Shown: positions 1-12,900 of the stretch, in pieces | How the letters are laid out: every line of letters starts with the position of its first letter | Numbering within the stretch: position 1 is the first letter of the stretch | Origin: Zingiber officinale | Taxonomy: Eukaryota; Streptophyta; Magnoliopsida; Zingiberales; Zingiberaceae | Length of the DNA stretch: 64,000 nt | Assembly: GCF_018446385.1 (NCBI RefSeq) | Contig: NW_024589857.1 | Span: 496,001 to 560,000 of the forward strand | Direction of reading: 5' to 3' | Notes under the pieces: model-generated | Told to the model about the DNA's origin: nothing | Databases searched by the model: none | The model's input: the letters and a program-made list of their open reading frames with translations, nothing else | Position numbers and translations under genes: made by a program

Positions 1-1370
1 AGTAGAGGTAAGTTAAAAAAGGTCAAGCCTTGCATAAGTGTTTTTCAGCTGACAAAGGTGGCTAAATTGTGGTTAAGCTTCAAAGATATGAATTAGATCT
101 TCTCTTACACAAGATACGTTGCCTTGCATAATGTTGTGTCTGTTAAATGTGGAGAATCTTGGATTTGGACAATATATAAACTTGATAAGTGAGAATCAAG
201 TATGGATTTAAGTATTGAAAACTTACTTGTGTAAGGCATCCTAGACTTCAACATCTACAGAGTTCTGGAATATCTGAAAAAAAATAACAGTAATCTTAAA
301 TATAGGTTAAACATGACCAAAATTATCATGAATCTCAATCATCCCTTGCTGCAATGCAGTAGAGCTCAAGCTACCATCCAGCTTATCCAAGACTTTAACC
401 GAATATAAGAGTATTGTCAACTCTATTGCATAATTTCATTGTTATTTAGTTCCGGTATCACAATTATACTTGAGGACTAATGTGATTTATTAACTATCCT
501 GAGCACATTAGAATTTAAAGAGAATATCCAAAAGCCAATTGCAATTAATTGATACGTAATACAGAAAACTAAAGACAGCAACAAACAGGAGAAAGAGGGC
601 TACATGAACCAGAGATCAAATGCGATAAAATTTATCAAAAGTTAATCATCAGTTGCTGTTAGCTACTGCTTGGGAATCCTTTCTAGAATCCAACACCATC
701 AAAGTACCTTTTCCTCCTAATTTACTATGGCAAAATTGCATATTTTCCTACAAGCATCATGTTAGCAGCCACATCTAAAACCAGTTGCCAATTCCCTTCC
801 CGCTGCATCTCTGTGAACAAAAGGTCAAGAATATCCAAGTTCAACAAACAAAAATTCCTGGGAATGGCACTTATTTGCCTCTTACTTATGAGCTCTTATT
901 CACTAGAATCCGACCCCCACCTACAAGTAGACAACAAAAGAAGATTCTGAAAGCTACTCAAAATGCATTGAGTTTATGAGGAATTCATCCTTCTAACTGT
1001 CATGGTGGGATACTCAGTAATCTTAGGGGAATTATGAACTAGGCTATTTATATTGAAACTTAGATCTCAACAACTGGAACTGCTGGAGAAATCTCATGGT
1101 TAGAAGTGACAGAGACCAAAAAGGAAATGGCATCTTAGGCAATTCCAACCAAAAGCAAAGTACGAGTAGCACTCCATGGTTAACCTCATAAGACACTTTG
1201 CTAAAGAGAAAACTGCAAAGTGATCAAGTAATAGTAATTGTTGAAGAATTTGACCTCATCCACAAACCAAATCTTCTTTTCGCTAACTACTCATGAACTA
1301 GAAAAAGGAGATCTTCATGCAACCAATTTAAATCAAGATATAAGGATGCGTAGGTAAGCTTGCCTTTTTA
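1..1370. other. 3' flank of the TTG1-like gene, no coding gene recognised
   Basis: This AT-rich stretch lies downstream of the minus-strand TTG1-like gene. No reading frame in it resembles a known protein; the two overlapping ORFs of about 63 codons near 759-979 look like chance frames. The only structured signal I see is a possible short spliced exon on the minus strand near 227-273, listed separately. Part of this stretch may be untranslated transcript of the TTG1-like gene. Confidence 0.5.
227..273 (-). other. possible short non-coding exon with good splice signals
   Basis: On the minus strand a run of T residues and CAG precede 47 bases that are followed by GTAAGT, a consensus plant donor. 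The segment has no convincing coding content. It could be a spliced untranslated exon belonging to the 3' end of the TTG1-like transcript, or an exon of an unseen gene that extends left of the window. This rests on splice-site appearance alone. Confidence 0.25.
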
Positions 1371-1375
1371 GGATT

Positions 1376-2407
1376 TCAAACCCTAAGCAGCTGCACCTTG
1401 TTGGAGAAGGCGATACCGATCCAATCAGGATGTGCAGAAGACCATTGCAGTTGGTTGATTTCAGCACCTGCCGAGTAGACTAGGACAGGATCTATCCCTT
1501 CCGACGCCACTGCGGTCGTCGCGGCTGCCGAGGAACCAGACACGGTAATGGGAGCCGGCAATTCCCAAATTAGGGCTTCGCCATCGTCCGCCGCTGAGCA
1601 AATATGCCGCGCGGCGTGCGGGGCCCACGCGACGGCGTTGACGCTGGCGCGGTGCCTCTGCAACTCGGCAACGGGGGCTGCCGGGGAGCGGATGTCGAGC
1701 ACGACGACGCGGTTGCTGTCCATGGTGGTGACGGCCATGTAGCAGCGGTCGACCTTGTTCCACGCGAGGCGGAGAAGAGGGGTGTCAGGGCGAGGGCTCT
1801 CGTAGACGATCGTGGAGTGCTCCTTGTCGCGGAGGTCGAACATGCGGACGGATCCGTCAGCCGACACGGAAGCGAAGACGCCGGCCTCGCCCCAGGCGAT
1901 GTCGTATACCTCCTTGTCGTGGGCGATAAGCTGCGTCTCGATGGCGCCGCGATCGACGTCCCAGATGGTGCAAGTGGTGTCGATGGAGGAGGTGCCGACG
2001 CGGCGGGGCTCGACGTCGTTCCAGTCGAAGGAGGTAAGGGGGGCGCAGTAACCACTGGACTTGCCATTGTCGAGGACAGATCGGAGTTCGGTGGAGTCGG
2101 GTCCGAGGCCCCATAGGCGGAGGGAGTCGCAAACCGAGGCGAGTAGGGGGAGGGAGAGGGGGTGGAACATGAGCTTGGTGGGAGGGTAGGGATGGTCGAA
2201 GGAGAGGGCAGGATCGGGCCGGAAGGCGAGAGTGTCCTCGTCGAAGCCGACCACCTCGACGCGGTTGGAATAGTCCTCGACGAAGGACCCGAGGGCGAGC
2301 CGGGGGGAGGCGGAGGAAGGCGAGAACGCCATGGCGTAGACGGGGTGGGGGGAGTCGAACGTGAAGACGTTGGCGCTGACAGGCGATTCTTGTGTCGAGG
2401 TTTCCAT
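1376..2407 (-). CDS. TTG1: TTG1/AN11/PAC1-type WD40 regulator, intronless
   Basis: A single-exon gene of 343 codons, close to the usual length of about 340 for TRANSPARENT TESTA GLABRA1. Family signatures are present: [10 protein letters not shown] (residues 72-81), SFDWNDVEP (126-134), IDTTCTIWD (142-150), the run QLIAHDKEV and DIAWGE after it, SVSADGSVR, and a C-terminus ending in [11 protein letters not shown]1 is known as the WD40 scaffold of the MYB-bHLH-WD40 complex that controls anthocyanin, proanthocyanidin and epidermal cell fate. The related clock proteins LWD1/2 fit less well, because the central motifs and the end are TTG1-like. The reading frame is open upstream to an ATG at 2524, which would add 39 residues with a poly-Glu run. 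I chose the ATG at 2407 (METS) because it matches the family start. A low-complexity Ala/Ser/Thr insert near residues 287-304 is not in the conserved core. Coding GC is high. Confidence 0.93.
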   Translation of the reverse strand: METSTQESPVSANVFTFDSPHPVYAMAFSPSSASPRLALGSFVEDYSNRVEVVGFDEDTLAFRPDPALSFDHPYPPTKLMFHPLSLPLLASVCDSLRLWGLGPDSTELRSVLDNGKSSGYCAPLTSFDWNDVEPRRVGTSSIDTTCTIWDVDRGAIETQLIAHDKEVYDIAWGEAGVFASVSADGSVRMFDLRDKEHSTIVYESPRPDTPLLRLAWNKVDRCYMAVTTMDSNRVVVLDIRSPAAPVAELQRHRASVNAVAWAPHAARHICSAADDGEALIWELPAPITVSGSSAAATTAVASEGIDPVLVYSAGAEINQLQWSSAHPDWIGIAFSNKVQLLRV

Positions 2408-2718
2408 CGCCGTCGCGGCCGCCTCTTCCTCTTCCTCTTCCTCTTCCTCCCTGATTTGGCACCAAACGGTCAAAGGCAGAAGGCAGAAGGCAGAAGGCAG
2501 TTTTTGAGAAGACGTCAAGGGCATTTTGACAATTATTATAAAATATAAGGGGTAAAAAGAAAAATAAAGAAAAAACAGAGCAAGGACCCAACGCCGTTAA
2601 AACCCCTAACGCCGCCTCCCGTGCCGATCCTATTTATGAACCCAGTAGGAATCGAAACGGCGCCGCCACCACCGAGAACCCTAATTTCACCGGAGAAGAA
2701 AAACGCATTGCCGCCGAG
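2408..2718. promoter_or_regulatory. shared divergent promoter of TTG1-like gene and RPS17
   Basis: Only 311 bp separate the two divergent start codons, so both promoters and both 5' leaders must fit here. The RPS17 side has AACCCTAA at about 2678, a telo-box-like motif that is known to be common upstream of plant ribosomal protein genes, and CCCCTAAC near 2605. TATTTATGA near 2629 is a weak TATA candidate. The TTG1 side has a (CTTCCT)n run at 2427-2451 and three tandem copies of AGAAGGC at about 2478-2499. AT-rich DNA at 2525-2570 separates the two halves. No experimental start site is known to me. Confidence 0.6.
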
Positions 2719-3144
2719 ATGGGTCGCGTCCGGACTAAGACGGTGAAGAAGTCCTCCCGACAAGTCATCGAGCGCTATTACTCGAGGATGACCCTCGACT
2801 TCCACACCAACAAGAAGATCCTGGAGGAGGTCGCCATCATCCCCTCGAAGCGGCTCCGCAACAAGATCGCCGGGTTCAGCACCCACCTCATGCGCCGGAT
2901 CCAGCGTGGCCCCGTCCGCGGCATCTCCCTGAAGCTCCAGGAGGAGGAGCGCGAGCGCCGCATGGATTTCGTGCCCGACGAGTCCGCCATCAAGGTCGAC
3001 CGCATCGAGGTCGACAAGGAGACCCTCGACATGCTCGCGTCGCTCGGCATGCCCGACCTCCCCGGCGTCGAGAAGCAGGCCGAGGCCTCCGCGCCGCCTA
3101 CCTTCCCGTCTCGCCCTGGCGGTGGCTATGGCCGCAGACTATGA
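2719..3144 (+). CDS. RPS17: 40S ribosomal protein S17 (eS17)
   Basis: An intact, intronless frame of 141 codons, the normal length for plant eS17. It starts [15 protein letters not shown] and has the conserved basic N-terminal half, with [15 protein letters not shown] (residues 20-34), then [34 protein letters not shown] and [14 protein letters not shown]. The plant-type C-terminus ends in GGGYGRRL. eS17 is a structural protein of the small cytosolic ribosomal subunit. The ATG at 2719 is the first in frame and matches the family start. Codon third positions are strongly C/G, like its TTG1 neighbour. It is convergent with the LEUNIG-like gene, whose stop is about 855 bp away. Confidence 0.98.
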   Translation: MGRVRTKTVKKSSRQVIERYYSRMTLDFHTNKKILEEVAIIPSKRLRNKIAGFSTHLMRRIQRGPVRGISLKLQEEERERRMDFVPDESAIKVDRIEVDKETLDMLASLGMPDLPGVEKQAEASAPPTFPSRPGGGYGRRL

Positions 3145-3999
3145 GGTTGCATTGCATCCTGCTCCTTTTCTCTGCATCTACATGCTCGCAGAAACAAATT
3201 CTACTTTATCTGCTTCGAATTTCTGGTCTTGCTGCTCGAATTTGATCGATTGCAGTTCCACTCTTCAGTTCCGATCACTGTTTCAGTCTGCTTGATGTTT
3301 CAATTTTCAATTATCAAAGTAATTTATCTATGCATGCGTACGTAAGATTGAATCGATAAATTAGCAAAATTTGGACGCATGCTCGTTCGATTTCCTTCAT
3401 CTAACTGATCAACATGAAGTAGCAACGTTACAACCTCAAACTCAAATCGTAGCTTTAGAAAGTGGCAAAAATCAAAATGGCGAAGGGGCTCCTCTTTCAT
3501 TTATTATTAAAATCAATAAACTTGAATTGTACATTTTATTTGCTATAACTGGTTACGTTTTCATTGTTGCTACTAACTGCTACATAATTAGTTTCAGGAT
3601 TATAACTGTTATAATTGTGTAACATCTAAGAATCTCGTAGGTGCTAGAACAACGTCAAAATAAAGATAATTTCAGAGAGTAAAAGTCTCGTGATGGCATG
3701 GATAATAAATGAAAGAGGGGTGCCTTTTTTATTTTTATCCAAAAAAATACAATGAGAATGTTTCAAATTTTTGACAGATTTATTTGGACTGCCAAATCTT
3801 GAATTGACAGTGTAAAACTGGGAAGATAAATCATTGACCGGAATAAGAACAGAAATAACCTGGCATTGCTCTCATTCCCTGCCTCTCCTCTTATTCAGGA
3901 ATGTGAATCCAATGGAGAGGGTTAGAGAGTGCCTTATGCTCTTTAAGTAAAGTTGTGACTCATTTACTATGGCTTCTTCATGCGTTTGAGTGCCCGTGA
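3145..3999. other. intergenic region between convergent genes
   Basis: This holds the 3' untranslated region of RPS17, with T-rich sequence just after the stop, and the untranslated 3' end of the LEUNIG-like gene from the right. An 83-codon frame at 3371-3622 shows no recognisable domain. I see no repeat structure or RNA gene here. Confidence 0.6.
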
Positions 4000-6900
4000 C
4001 TATCTCCATACTTTGATAGATTTGTCATAGCTAGAAGATGCGATCAGGCCTGTTGACTCCGACTGTGCTAAGGAGGAAACAAGGTCTTCATGTGCAGGGA
4101 CAGTGAAACTCTTGTTCTCAGTCACATCCCAGAGCTTCAGTGTCTGCATGAATTGCAAGAGATTAAGCAGCAATCATTCTTTAGAGTTCTAGCTTTGAGA
4201 AAATTTACTTATTTGGAAACTTTAAAGGGATTAGTTTTTTTGAGCAATCATTCTTCTAATTTTAAACTCTTGGAGCAAGCACACATAGATCATAATAACT
4301 AATGGAGGTATTTTGTCATAGGACCGATAATACTAGACCACTTAGGATAAATGATATTACCTTTTGCTCTAATAATAACTAAGGGGGTGCGTACTTACTT
4401 TATTGCCTCCCAGAACCAAAATTTGTGGTGATTGTGGATGGAAGACGCATGAACTGAACCTTTCACCCTTGGATTTGTGTTCATGGATGCAGCTCCCTGT
4501 TCGCAAGCACCACACTTTAACCATGTCCTTACTTACAGATGCAAGAGTATCGCCATTTGCAGCCCAACATATCGACTCTATCTTATTATGACCCTACAAT
4601 TCAAGAAAAGATTAGGAACCTATACGAGAAAAGTTATGAAAAAATGTCTTATCTGCTCAAACTGACCTGTAAAATGTGAAGTCTTATAGTCGTCTCAGCA
4701 TCGAAAATGGTAATGCCATTGTCTGCTGCTGCAGCCAGGAACAGGCCACTTCTAGGCTGGAACTTGACTCCGACGGTAGCACCCTGGCTCAGCGACAAAG
4801 AAAATTGAACTCAGCCATGGGGAATAAGAGTAAGTAGATTGAGATGCAATCCGACTAACCATGAAACTCCTCGTGCATAAAAAGTGGCTGGCACTCCAGT
4901 ACCTAATATCACGATTGTTGCCGCAGGAGCAGAGAAGATCAGACTTTTGGGGGTGAAAGTCGAGTGATGTTACCGGTGCATTGTGCCCGGAGAAAGTATG
5001 TAAACAGTTGACAGAAGACTACAAATGTAAAAGAGGAAAAAAAAAATAGTCAGCACTGAAAAGAAACAACATAACATTGTCTCAGATTGTTAGTAAACAT
5101 GACTACAAATGTAAAAGAGGAAAAAAATAGTCAGCACTGAAAAGAAACAAACTAATATTGTCTCAGATTGTTAGTAAACATGACTCCAAATTGTGCTATG
5201 AACCTTGATAAGGAAACCGCAGGTGAGAAAATGTGAGCTCGGTGTGTGGGGGAGTATAACTCATCTATAGGCAAAAGCTTCTTGCTAGAGAATGCAAGAT
5301 CGCAAAGGAACAAAGGATACCATTTGGTTAAAAAAAATGACTTGATTGATTCACTTTACCTCCGTAATGTTCCTAGAAGATATAGATGTGTTATCATATG
5401 ACAGATAACCAAAATAAAACTAATGATGCTCCGATACTGTTTTTCTGATACAGCACTACAGACCATGACTTCTAATCTAACTGCACACGAACACTAATAT
5501 TATATCTAAACACCAAAAGACCTAATTTACAAAATATAAAAGTAAGTTGTAAGAAGAATAACACCATACTTCAGAGGCATTCCATAGTCGCAGAGTTTTA
5601 TCAAATGATGATGATGCCAGAAGAGTTGAGTTGGGGCTAAAACAGACACCCGTCGCAAATTTGGAGTGTTCATCAGAACTGCTAATAGTTTGCAATGTCT
5701 CCATGTTCCAGATGATAACCTATCAGATAAAATAAGACTATAAGCACCTGAAACTTAACTAAAAGTAACAAAAAAAAAACTATGGTAATTAAGTTTGCTA
5801 CAAGTGACATAGATACTAATGCAGGATACAGCATCCAATAAGTAAACCAGCACACTCTGAAAAGAAAGTTTAGCCATACATGAAGAACTCATTGGATAGT
5901 TTTGTTGAAAATGAAATTTTGTGGCAGCATGTACTAGCCATTGGAAAGCTTAATCTTTGTCCAAATCGTCGTGCTTGCTTCTGGTACATAGTCTCTCCAT
6001 CTCACAAAGTTCAATAGTGCTTAGTGCTCTAGCTTTGTAGTCTTACTATTGTGCATGACAAAATCATCAGGAAATGTGTAGTAAAGTTGTCACAATCTTA
6101 CAGACAGGAGAAGTTGCTTGATGTCTAAATCTAGTTGCAAAAACTAGCTCATTGGAATGTTTTCAAAAAACGACAAATAAACAACTCTACAAAGAAGTCC
6201 TTAATTTGTATTACAAGTTCTTGACCAACTAGACTTTCTATATTTTGAATTGCACCGACCAATGGTAGTTAAACTCCAGAATAACTATTCCTATTCCGTG
6301 ATGACTTCAAGCCTACGTGTGATTGCTTCTTGGCGATTGAATGAACTGGCAAATAATTAGCAACTATACATTTTTTTGTGGCATTCTGTAGCAACTATAT
6401 TGACAAATATCGGGTTTTTTTCTCTTCTTTCCACCACCCAAGGTCACTAACTTGAACCAAGCAGAAAAACCCTACATGCTGGTATACCATCATGCATGGT
6501 GTAGTGTGCTGCAGTAAGTTAGGATGGTATACTTCCAGCATAAGTGTGCTAATAAAAACTGACCGAAGCTATAACTACCTTTCAGGGTAATTACATGATG
6601 GTAGACTCCATGATGATGAGCTTCAAGAAAATGAAACAATCATCGTGTATACAAGATATACTACCTTTTTATCGTGTCCGACACTAGCAAGCCACATTCC
6701 ATCTGAAGAGAAGTGACAAGAAACTATGCTTTGACTGGTATGTGCATGACCAGATTCAGTGAGAGTGACTCCTAAGACAGATATAGAACATGTTAATGAA
6801 ATTATTTGATAAACTAGTTGAAAACCAATGCAGAACACAGATACCATTCAGAGATTTCGTATCATGTGCAGTAGTCATATTGGTAGTAGCAAAAATCTCC

Positions 6901-9900
6901 CTTCCATCTTCACTATTGGAGAAAAAAGATTCAATAATGTCTTCAAAAGTCTCACAATCATCCTTCAATCAGAAGAGTAAATTATATTTTAATAAGATGA
7001 TACACTATCTTCCAGTTTTCATAACAAAACTGAAATCAGATTTCGTGGACATACCATTTGGTTGAAATAGGCAAGTCCATATGTTCTATCTGTTCCATGC
7101 ATCATCAAACTTTTGGAAATAGCATTTGAGTTTTGTAAGTTACTATCCATGGAAACTCCAGAACCAGATATATGACTAGGAGTTGATGGAGGTGGGGTAA
7201 TAGAAAGTGTTTCCGTCGAACTTTTGAAAGTAGCATTTGAGTTTTGTAAGTTATTAGCCATGGAAGCTCCAGAAGCAGTTGCGATAATAGGGGTTGATAG
7301 AGGAGGGGTAACAGAAAGAGTTGCAGTAGTTCCGGTACGACTGTTGTATCCAGCTCCAGAAGAGGTTGATTTTCTCGGCCTACCACTCTGACAGGTGGAT
7401 AAAAATCATGTATCGATCAATTGGAATGTGAAATAAACATACAACAAAAAAGAGAAGTGACCCAATTTATGAAAATAGATATAAACATGGATTTAGATTC
7501 ACATATTCCATTTATGAAGTGTGGTTGATTAGAGAATCAAGAGACATATTTCAGGAAATGTAAATTCATAAAAAAGTAAGTAGATCGAAACAATCAGAGT
7601 GGTGTCAACCCTGGCCGTGTGACTATATGGTAAATTTGGTACACAGAGTTGACAAAATAAAAGAGAACAATTTCAAAAGAATATAACAATACCTTTGGTG
7701 GCCGCCCTCTAAGTGGAAGACTACTGACACCTTGGTTCATTACTGAAAGATATAAATATGCACAAAACATCAAATTTCTACCAGATCATCATGATTAACA
7801 TTATATATAAATACATTATTGCTAAAGACACGTAAGGTTACAGAACACAAGTAGACAAACTAAATATGGTAACCATCCAATCAATTTGTTAAGGAACTTA
7901 AAATTCAGGTGCCTTTAAAAATGGTGCTTTGAGCAATGAACTTTACTGTGATAGACAGTTAAACATCCTAGTAGAATTACCAAAAATTTTCAAGGTGATT
8001 TCAAGATCAAGATGGTACTCTGTCTAGAAAGAATTGGCCATAATCTTGTGGAGAACAACATTGCAATATATGAAGTTGTGCTTGATTAATTAATATGAGT
8101 TTAGAACCAAATCTTCCCTAAGCTATATAGGCAGCAAAAGGTGAAACCATCACCTCAACGGCCCCTCCACGATGCCCCCCAACCCAACCCAACTATTGCA
8201 AGGAGAAGTTGAGACAACCAACGGGGCATTCCGCACCCGCTGGGAATCGACCAGGCCTATTGGCAGCAACACCCTTACATGAACCATAAGTGTTAGCCCG
8301 TGGGGGTATTTAGTAGCATGTTCAAAGGACAATTAATAGATTCAATAACCAAGAAACTGTGGAATTTATGTAAAAGGAAGATGTATGCGGTAGAGGAAGG
8401 CCAAATCAAACATAGGTAAATGTAAGGGGAAAAAATAATTTATTTAAATATTACTAGTGTGCTAGCTTCACATAGACCTCAATAGAGAAATATGATTTAT
8501 GTAACTGATATCAAATAGTTGAGACAAACACAGCTTAGGTTGATGATGATGAACATGTTCCAAGGCACAAAATTCACCAGATAATTTGCTTACCAGCTCC
8601 ATTTGTTCGAGATTTTGCCCCCAGAATTCCACGGCCAAACAATGAAGGATCCACATTCAGAGATCTTTGAGGTGTAGAGGGATCCACATTCAAAGGTCTT
8701 TGGGATGAACTTGCCTCACCCTTACTGTGATGCAACTGTGGATAATAACAGTTAACATGAGCGTGCAAGAATACAGATAAAAGGTAACATAAACAAGAAT
8801 TAGATGGTGTTAAAATAATACAGGTGTGTATTGATTTTGTCCTTGAATATGCTGCATATCAGAAGATCCATTAATGTGATTGTATTGGATAAGCTGCCTG
8901 CCCAATTAGATTTGAAACAACTTATTATGACCTCTTTAAAGCATCCTAGAAAAACTCCAGATTCAGGGGAAAAACTAGCTATTACCCTGGATGGATGGCT
9001 GCAGATTGTAAAAGTGTGTCTCTGTTAGCGTCAAGAAACTGTGTGGATATCGTATCTGCCATTAACTGTGGCTGATCCACCCCCTCTTCATATGTTTTGG
9101 AATCCAATAAACTAGTTTTTGGAATCTCATTGGTATTGGTAGCATTTATCATCTCAATCAAAGCAGGATGAATGCCTCCTTGTTGCTGCAGTTGGGTCTG
9201 TTCTTGTGGTATGATCTGTAAGTGCTGCATCTGTAACTGCTCTTGATGATCTTTTGCTTTTGTCCCGTGTATCTATGAGTAGAACAGAAGGTTTTTCTAA
9301 CCATCATTTCTGATAAAATCTTAAATCATTCCAAATCAAAGGAAATTACCCCCTTTAGTGATGAATCAACTGGAGAATGATCTTCATTTGTTCTAGCGAT
9401 GAAAACATCAGAAAATATAGACCACCAGTCTGATAGGATATTGTCTGGAAGATTATTTTCTGCATGCCAATCCAAATTCCATAATATGGTATACGGGTGC
9501 CAAGCATATTATGTATACATGATTGAAAGCTAGATAAAAAAAATTCAGTCTGTATGGGGTTCACTGATAGGTAAGCATAAAATTTGGTGCTGAGAAACCA
9601 CATCCACCATGATGAAGATTGAAAATTGTTGGAAAGATTTGCTTCAGTTCTTTGAAATGGATCTCAGCATGGACTTAAATATTGTACCATTCAAGGTATA
9701 AGGGAGAGACACATCCAATAATTTGTCAAGATAGGTAGATGGCAGGCTCAAGCATACTTGATGTTTTTGCACCAAAAGGTACTCATGACTTCACAATTGG
9801 CTACCAATTAAATGTGCTTAGGATGGATTTAGCTGAATCAATAAATACTTTGATGGGTGTGGGGCAAGTTTATGTTTAAAGCTACAGGTAGCAGGTATAT

Positions 9901-12900
9901 ACCTGAAATATTTGATTGATTTTATAATATACACAATACTGATATACATACTTAAAATCCCTAATCTTTCATTTATGTTATTATTAGTCTCATGTTTTGA
10001 TAGTACCCATGGGTACCTGACACATTTAGTTGAGTAAGGTACCCATCTTAACATTATGTGCATGGGTTCTGCTAGAGCAATAAATAACCATGAGGGGTAT
10101 GGAACCAGTATGGAATATTAGATATCTTGCACAAGTACATGCATTATTCGCAAGCATCCTACTCGTTTCTATCTCTAATGGTAAGGAAGATACATAGCTT
10201 GAAATGGCTTATCCATAGTCTAATATGGATGATACAAGTATAATACAAAGTTCTCAACATAATACAAGAGGAAAGGAATTGAACATGAAATCAATTAGGG
10301 TAGGGGATTCTTGACTTATCCCAAAATTGACTACATAGTTAATGTGCATATTCTCAGGGCACAAAACATTAAATGCTAATTGTTTAAAAAGTTAAACAAT
10401 AAAAGTTAAGATTCTCAAATATTTGTCTGGATCAATATATAAGGAAATGAAAGTTTAGCATACATCTACAAATCAAAAGTAAACATAAGTTTATTGGTGA
10501 CAATTATAAACTAAATTGAGCAAGTATTTCCTTGCTATTATTATTGTCTGTATGCAATGTCATTAATATCACGTTTGGAATCTTTGAGGTCAAGAATCTT
10601 GTGAAAACTCAGGTTTGATAAGTTTCCAGAAGATATTTACAGTTTTATTGCAACGTTAAAGTCAATCTCTATAACCACTTTCAAGACAAAGATCTTTGTC
10701 AAATTTGTTAATTTATTGGTTTCGAGGCAGTGTTAAAGGAATCAATGGTTGAATGAACTTTTCTACGTGGGAGTCCACTTAATATGGTTATTGAAACTAC
10801 CATGCCGGATCTAATTCTGCGGACAACACAACCCTCATGGATCCCGAATCTCAAACTTTCTAGAGATTAAAGAACTAAATTTGAAGATAAGTATTGCTTC
10901 TAAGTTGGTAAGGAAATTGATATAACTTACAATTACTAAAATTAACAGGATCTTCTGTTGATGGAGTTAGTTGATAGAAAATCCTAAATAAACAGCAGGA
11001 AAACATGAAGGTTCTTTCAACATATTAGAGAAACTCAATGAAAGCAGTCAGTATAGTTTAGGAACAGCAGTTTTGGTATTGTTTGATAGATAGAAGGTGT
11101 ATAACTAGGCGTTGGGTCATTGTTGAAAGCAATTTAATTTCCTGGAGGAGCAAGAATCAAATTACAATAAGATTGAGAAAAATATCCTGCTATGTTTCAT
11201 GTTGTTCCTAGTTGGTTGATGTAGTTAAATTTCTAATGAATGAACAAAGGTGTCCTCAGTCGATTTACATGTATTTAGTTTGCAACAAAGTGATTATTTA
11301 TATCATTACTAATCTTGTCTTTCACAAAACAAGTCTATTAAGATAGAATGTCACTTTGTTCTAATAACAATCACAAAGAAAATAAAAAAGTATATGCTAA
11401 GATATTAGGTAACTAAGGATTACGTAGTGGGGTTTAGTCCCACATGGATATTTTAGAAGTAGGTTATATCTAAAGTTTATATATAGGTAAGTTTGTCTCT
11501 TGTAAACATATGGTCCTTCATTTCTACAGAAATCATTATTTGTGTTAAAGTTAACCTCTTAGTATTGAGGTTTTCTTAAAAAAAGTATCTAAGGGAGAGG
11601 TTGCGTCGCTAGTGGCTCCCCTCATCTTTTGATCCTTTTTCTCCTTCACTTCTAGCTCTCACCAGCATGCAATCCTCCACATTTTCCTTCATGCAACCAC
11701 CTTTTCTTAGCTCTAATTCCATCTTTCATGAAATCCTCCACTTCTCACACTCCTTCCATAGTTCCATGGTGACTTCATGATGCACAATCTTGTAATTTTT
11801 TCGTTCGAGAAATACAATGTTAAACTCTTCGTCAACCTTTTATCATTGCTCATATGGAGACCCTTCCCTTATATTTTCCCTAGAGCCCATATTTCAATTA
11901 GAGGAGTCGAGGGAAGTTGCATGCTATCGCTAAGTCATTTCTACTTTTTGAACATAGGTTATTTTTGGATCTCTACATCTTTGTCATCTACCTTTAGCCA
12001 AGTCTGCCGTGTCGTCTTCTCACCTCTTGATCTATGAAGTCCTCCAATACTGCCCTAGCTCTAGCACTTGTAAGTAGTGTTGTGAGGGAATTCCCTAGGC
12101 ATATCTCTTTCGTAAGTTATTTAGCATGTGTTGTTTTGCTCCATTTCCATCAACACTCTCCTATACTGTTCTTAATTAATTATATCCAAAAAAGGTTGAG
12201 TTGTATTATCCTTCTCAAATGAGAAAATATTTCCTTTTATTTCACAAGTCAAACAAAAGGTCTTAGTTGTGCTATTTATCTTCCCTCTGAGACCCTCAAG
12301 TTCTTTCCTTTTTTATTGGTCTATTATGTGTTCTTGTATAAGTTGCCCTCATAGAGAAGCCCACTCAAGAGATAAATTCTCGAGATCTCGCTTCATTTTT
12401 TGTTTAATTTTATCCTTTCTCTCTATATCATCTCTTTGTCAATGTGCTAACATCAAGTCAAAGGCATCATTGATTGTGTATAATTTGTGGTCAAGAAGAA
12501 TTGTCTACATGCTTCGTCTCACTTGAATGTGAGTACTATATTTTGTTTTATTGTTGAGTCTAGTCAATGTTTTACTTATGAGAATTTTACTAGTTCATCT
12601 AACAAGATGGATATAGATAGTACTTGTGCTCCAGCTTAAGAGAGTTTTTAAGAGTTTTATGTTAATATGGTATTAGTCTCACATGGATAGTTTAAAATTG
12701 GGCATATGTAAAGAGTTCAACATATAGATAATGGTGTCTCTTAAGAACATATGATGTAAAACAAAATTCCTTTTGTCAAACTTAACCATATCTACCTTAA
12801 ATATACATATTTTTTTTACTTGCTTTTCTCAATCATTATAGTAAACTAGGAGGGATTAAATAGGAGATTATCTATTTGTGGGGTGCATATTCAATGGATA

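Noticed and set aside
1604..2548. Long plus-strand and alternative minus-strand frames over the TTG1-like gene
   Set aside because: They are shadows created by high GC at third positions; only the chosen minus frame has family motifs.
5522..5704. Separate small WD40 gene on the minus strand
   Set aside because: It is exon 10 of the LEUNIG-like gene, with splice sites in phase with its neighbours.
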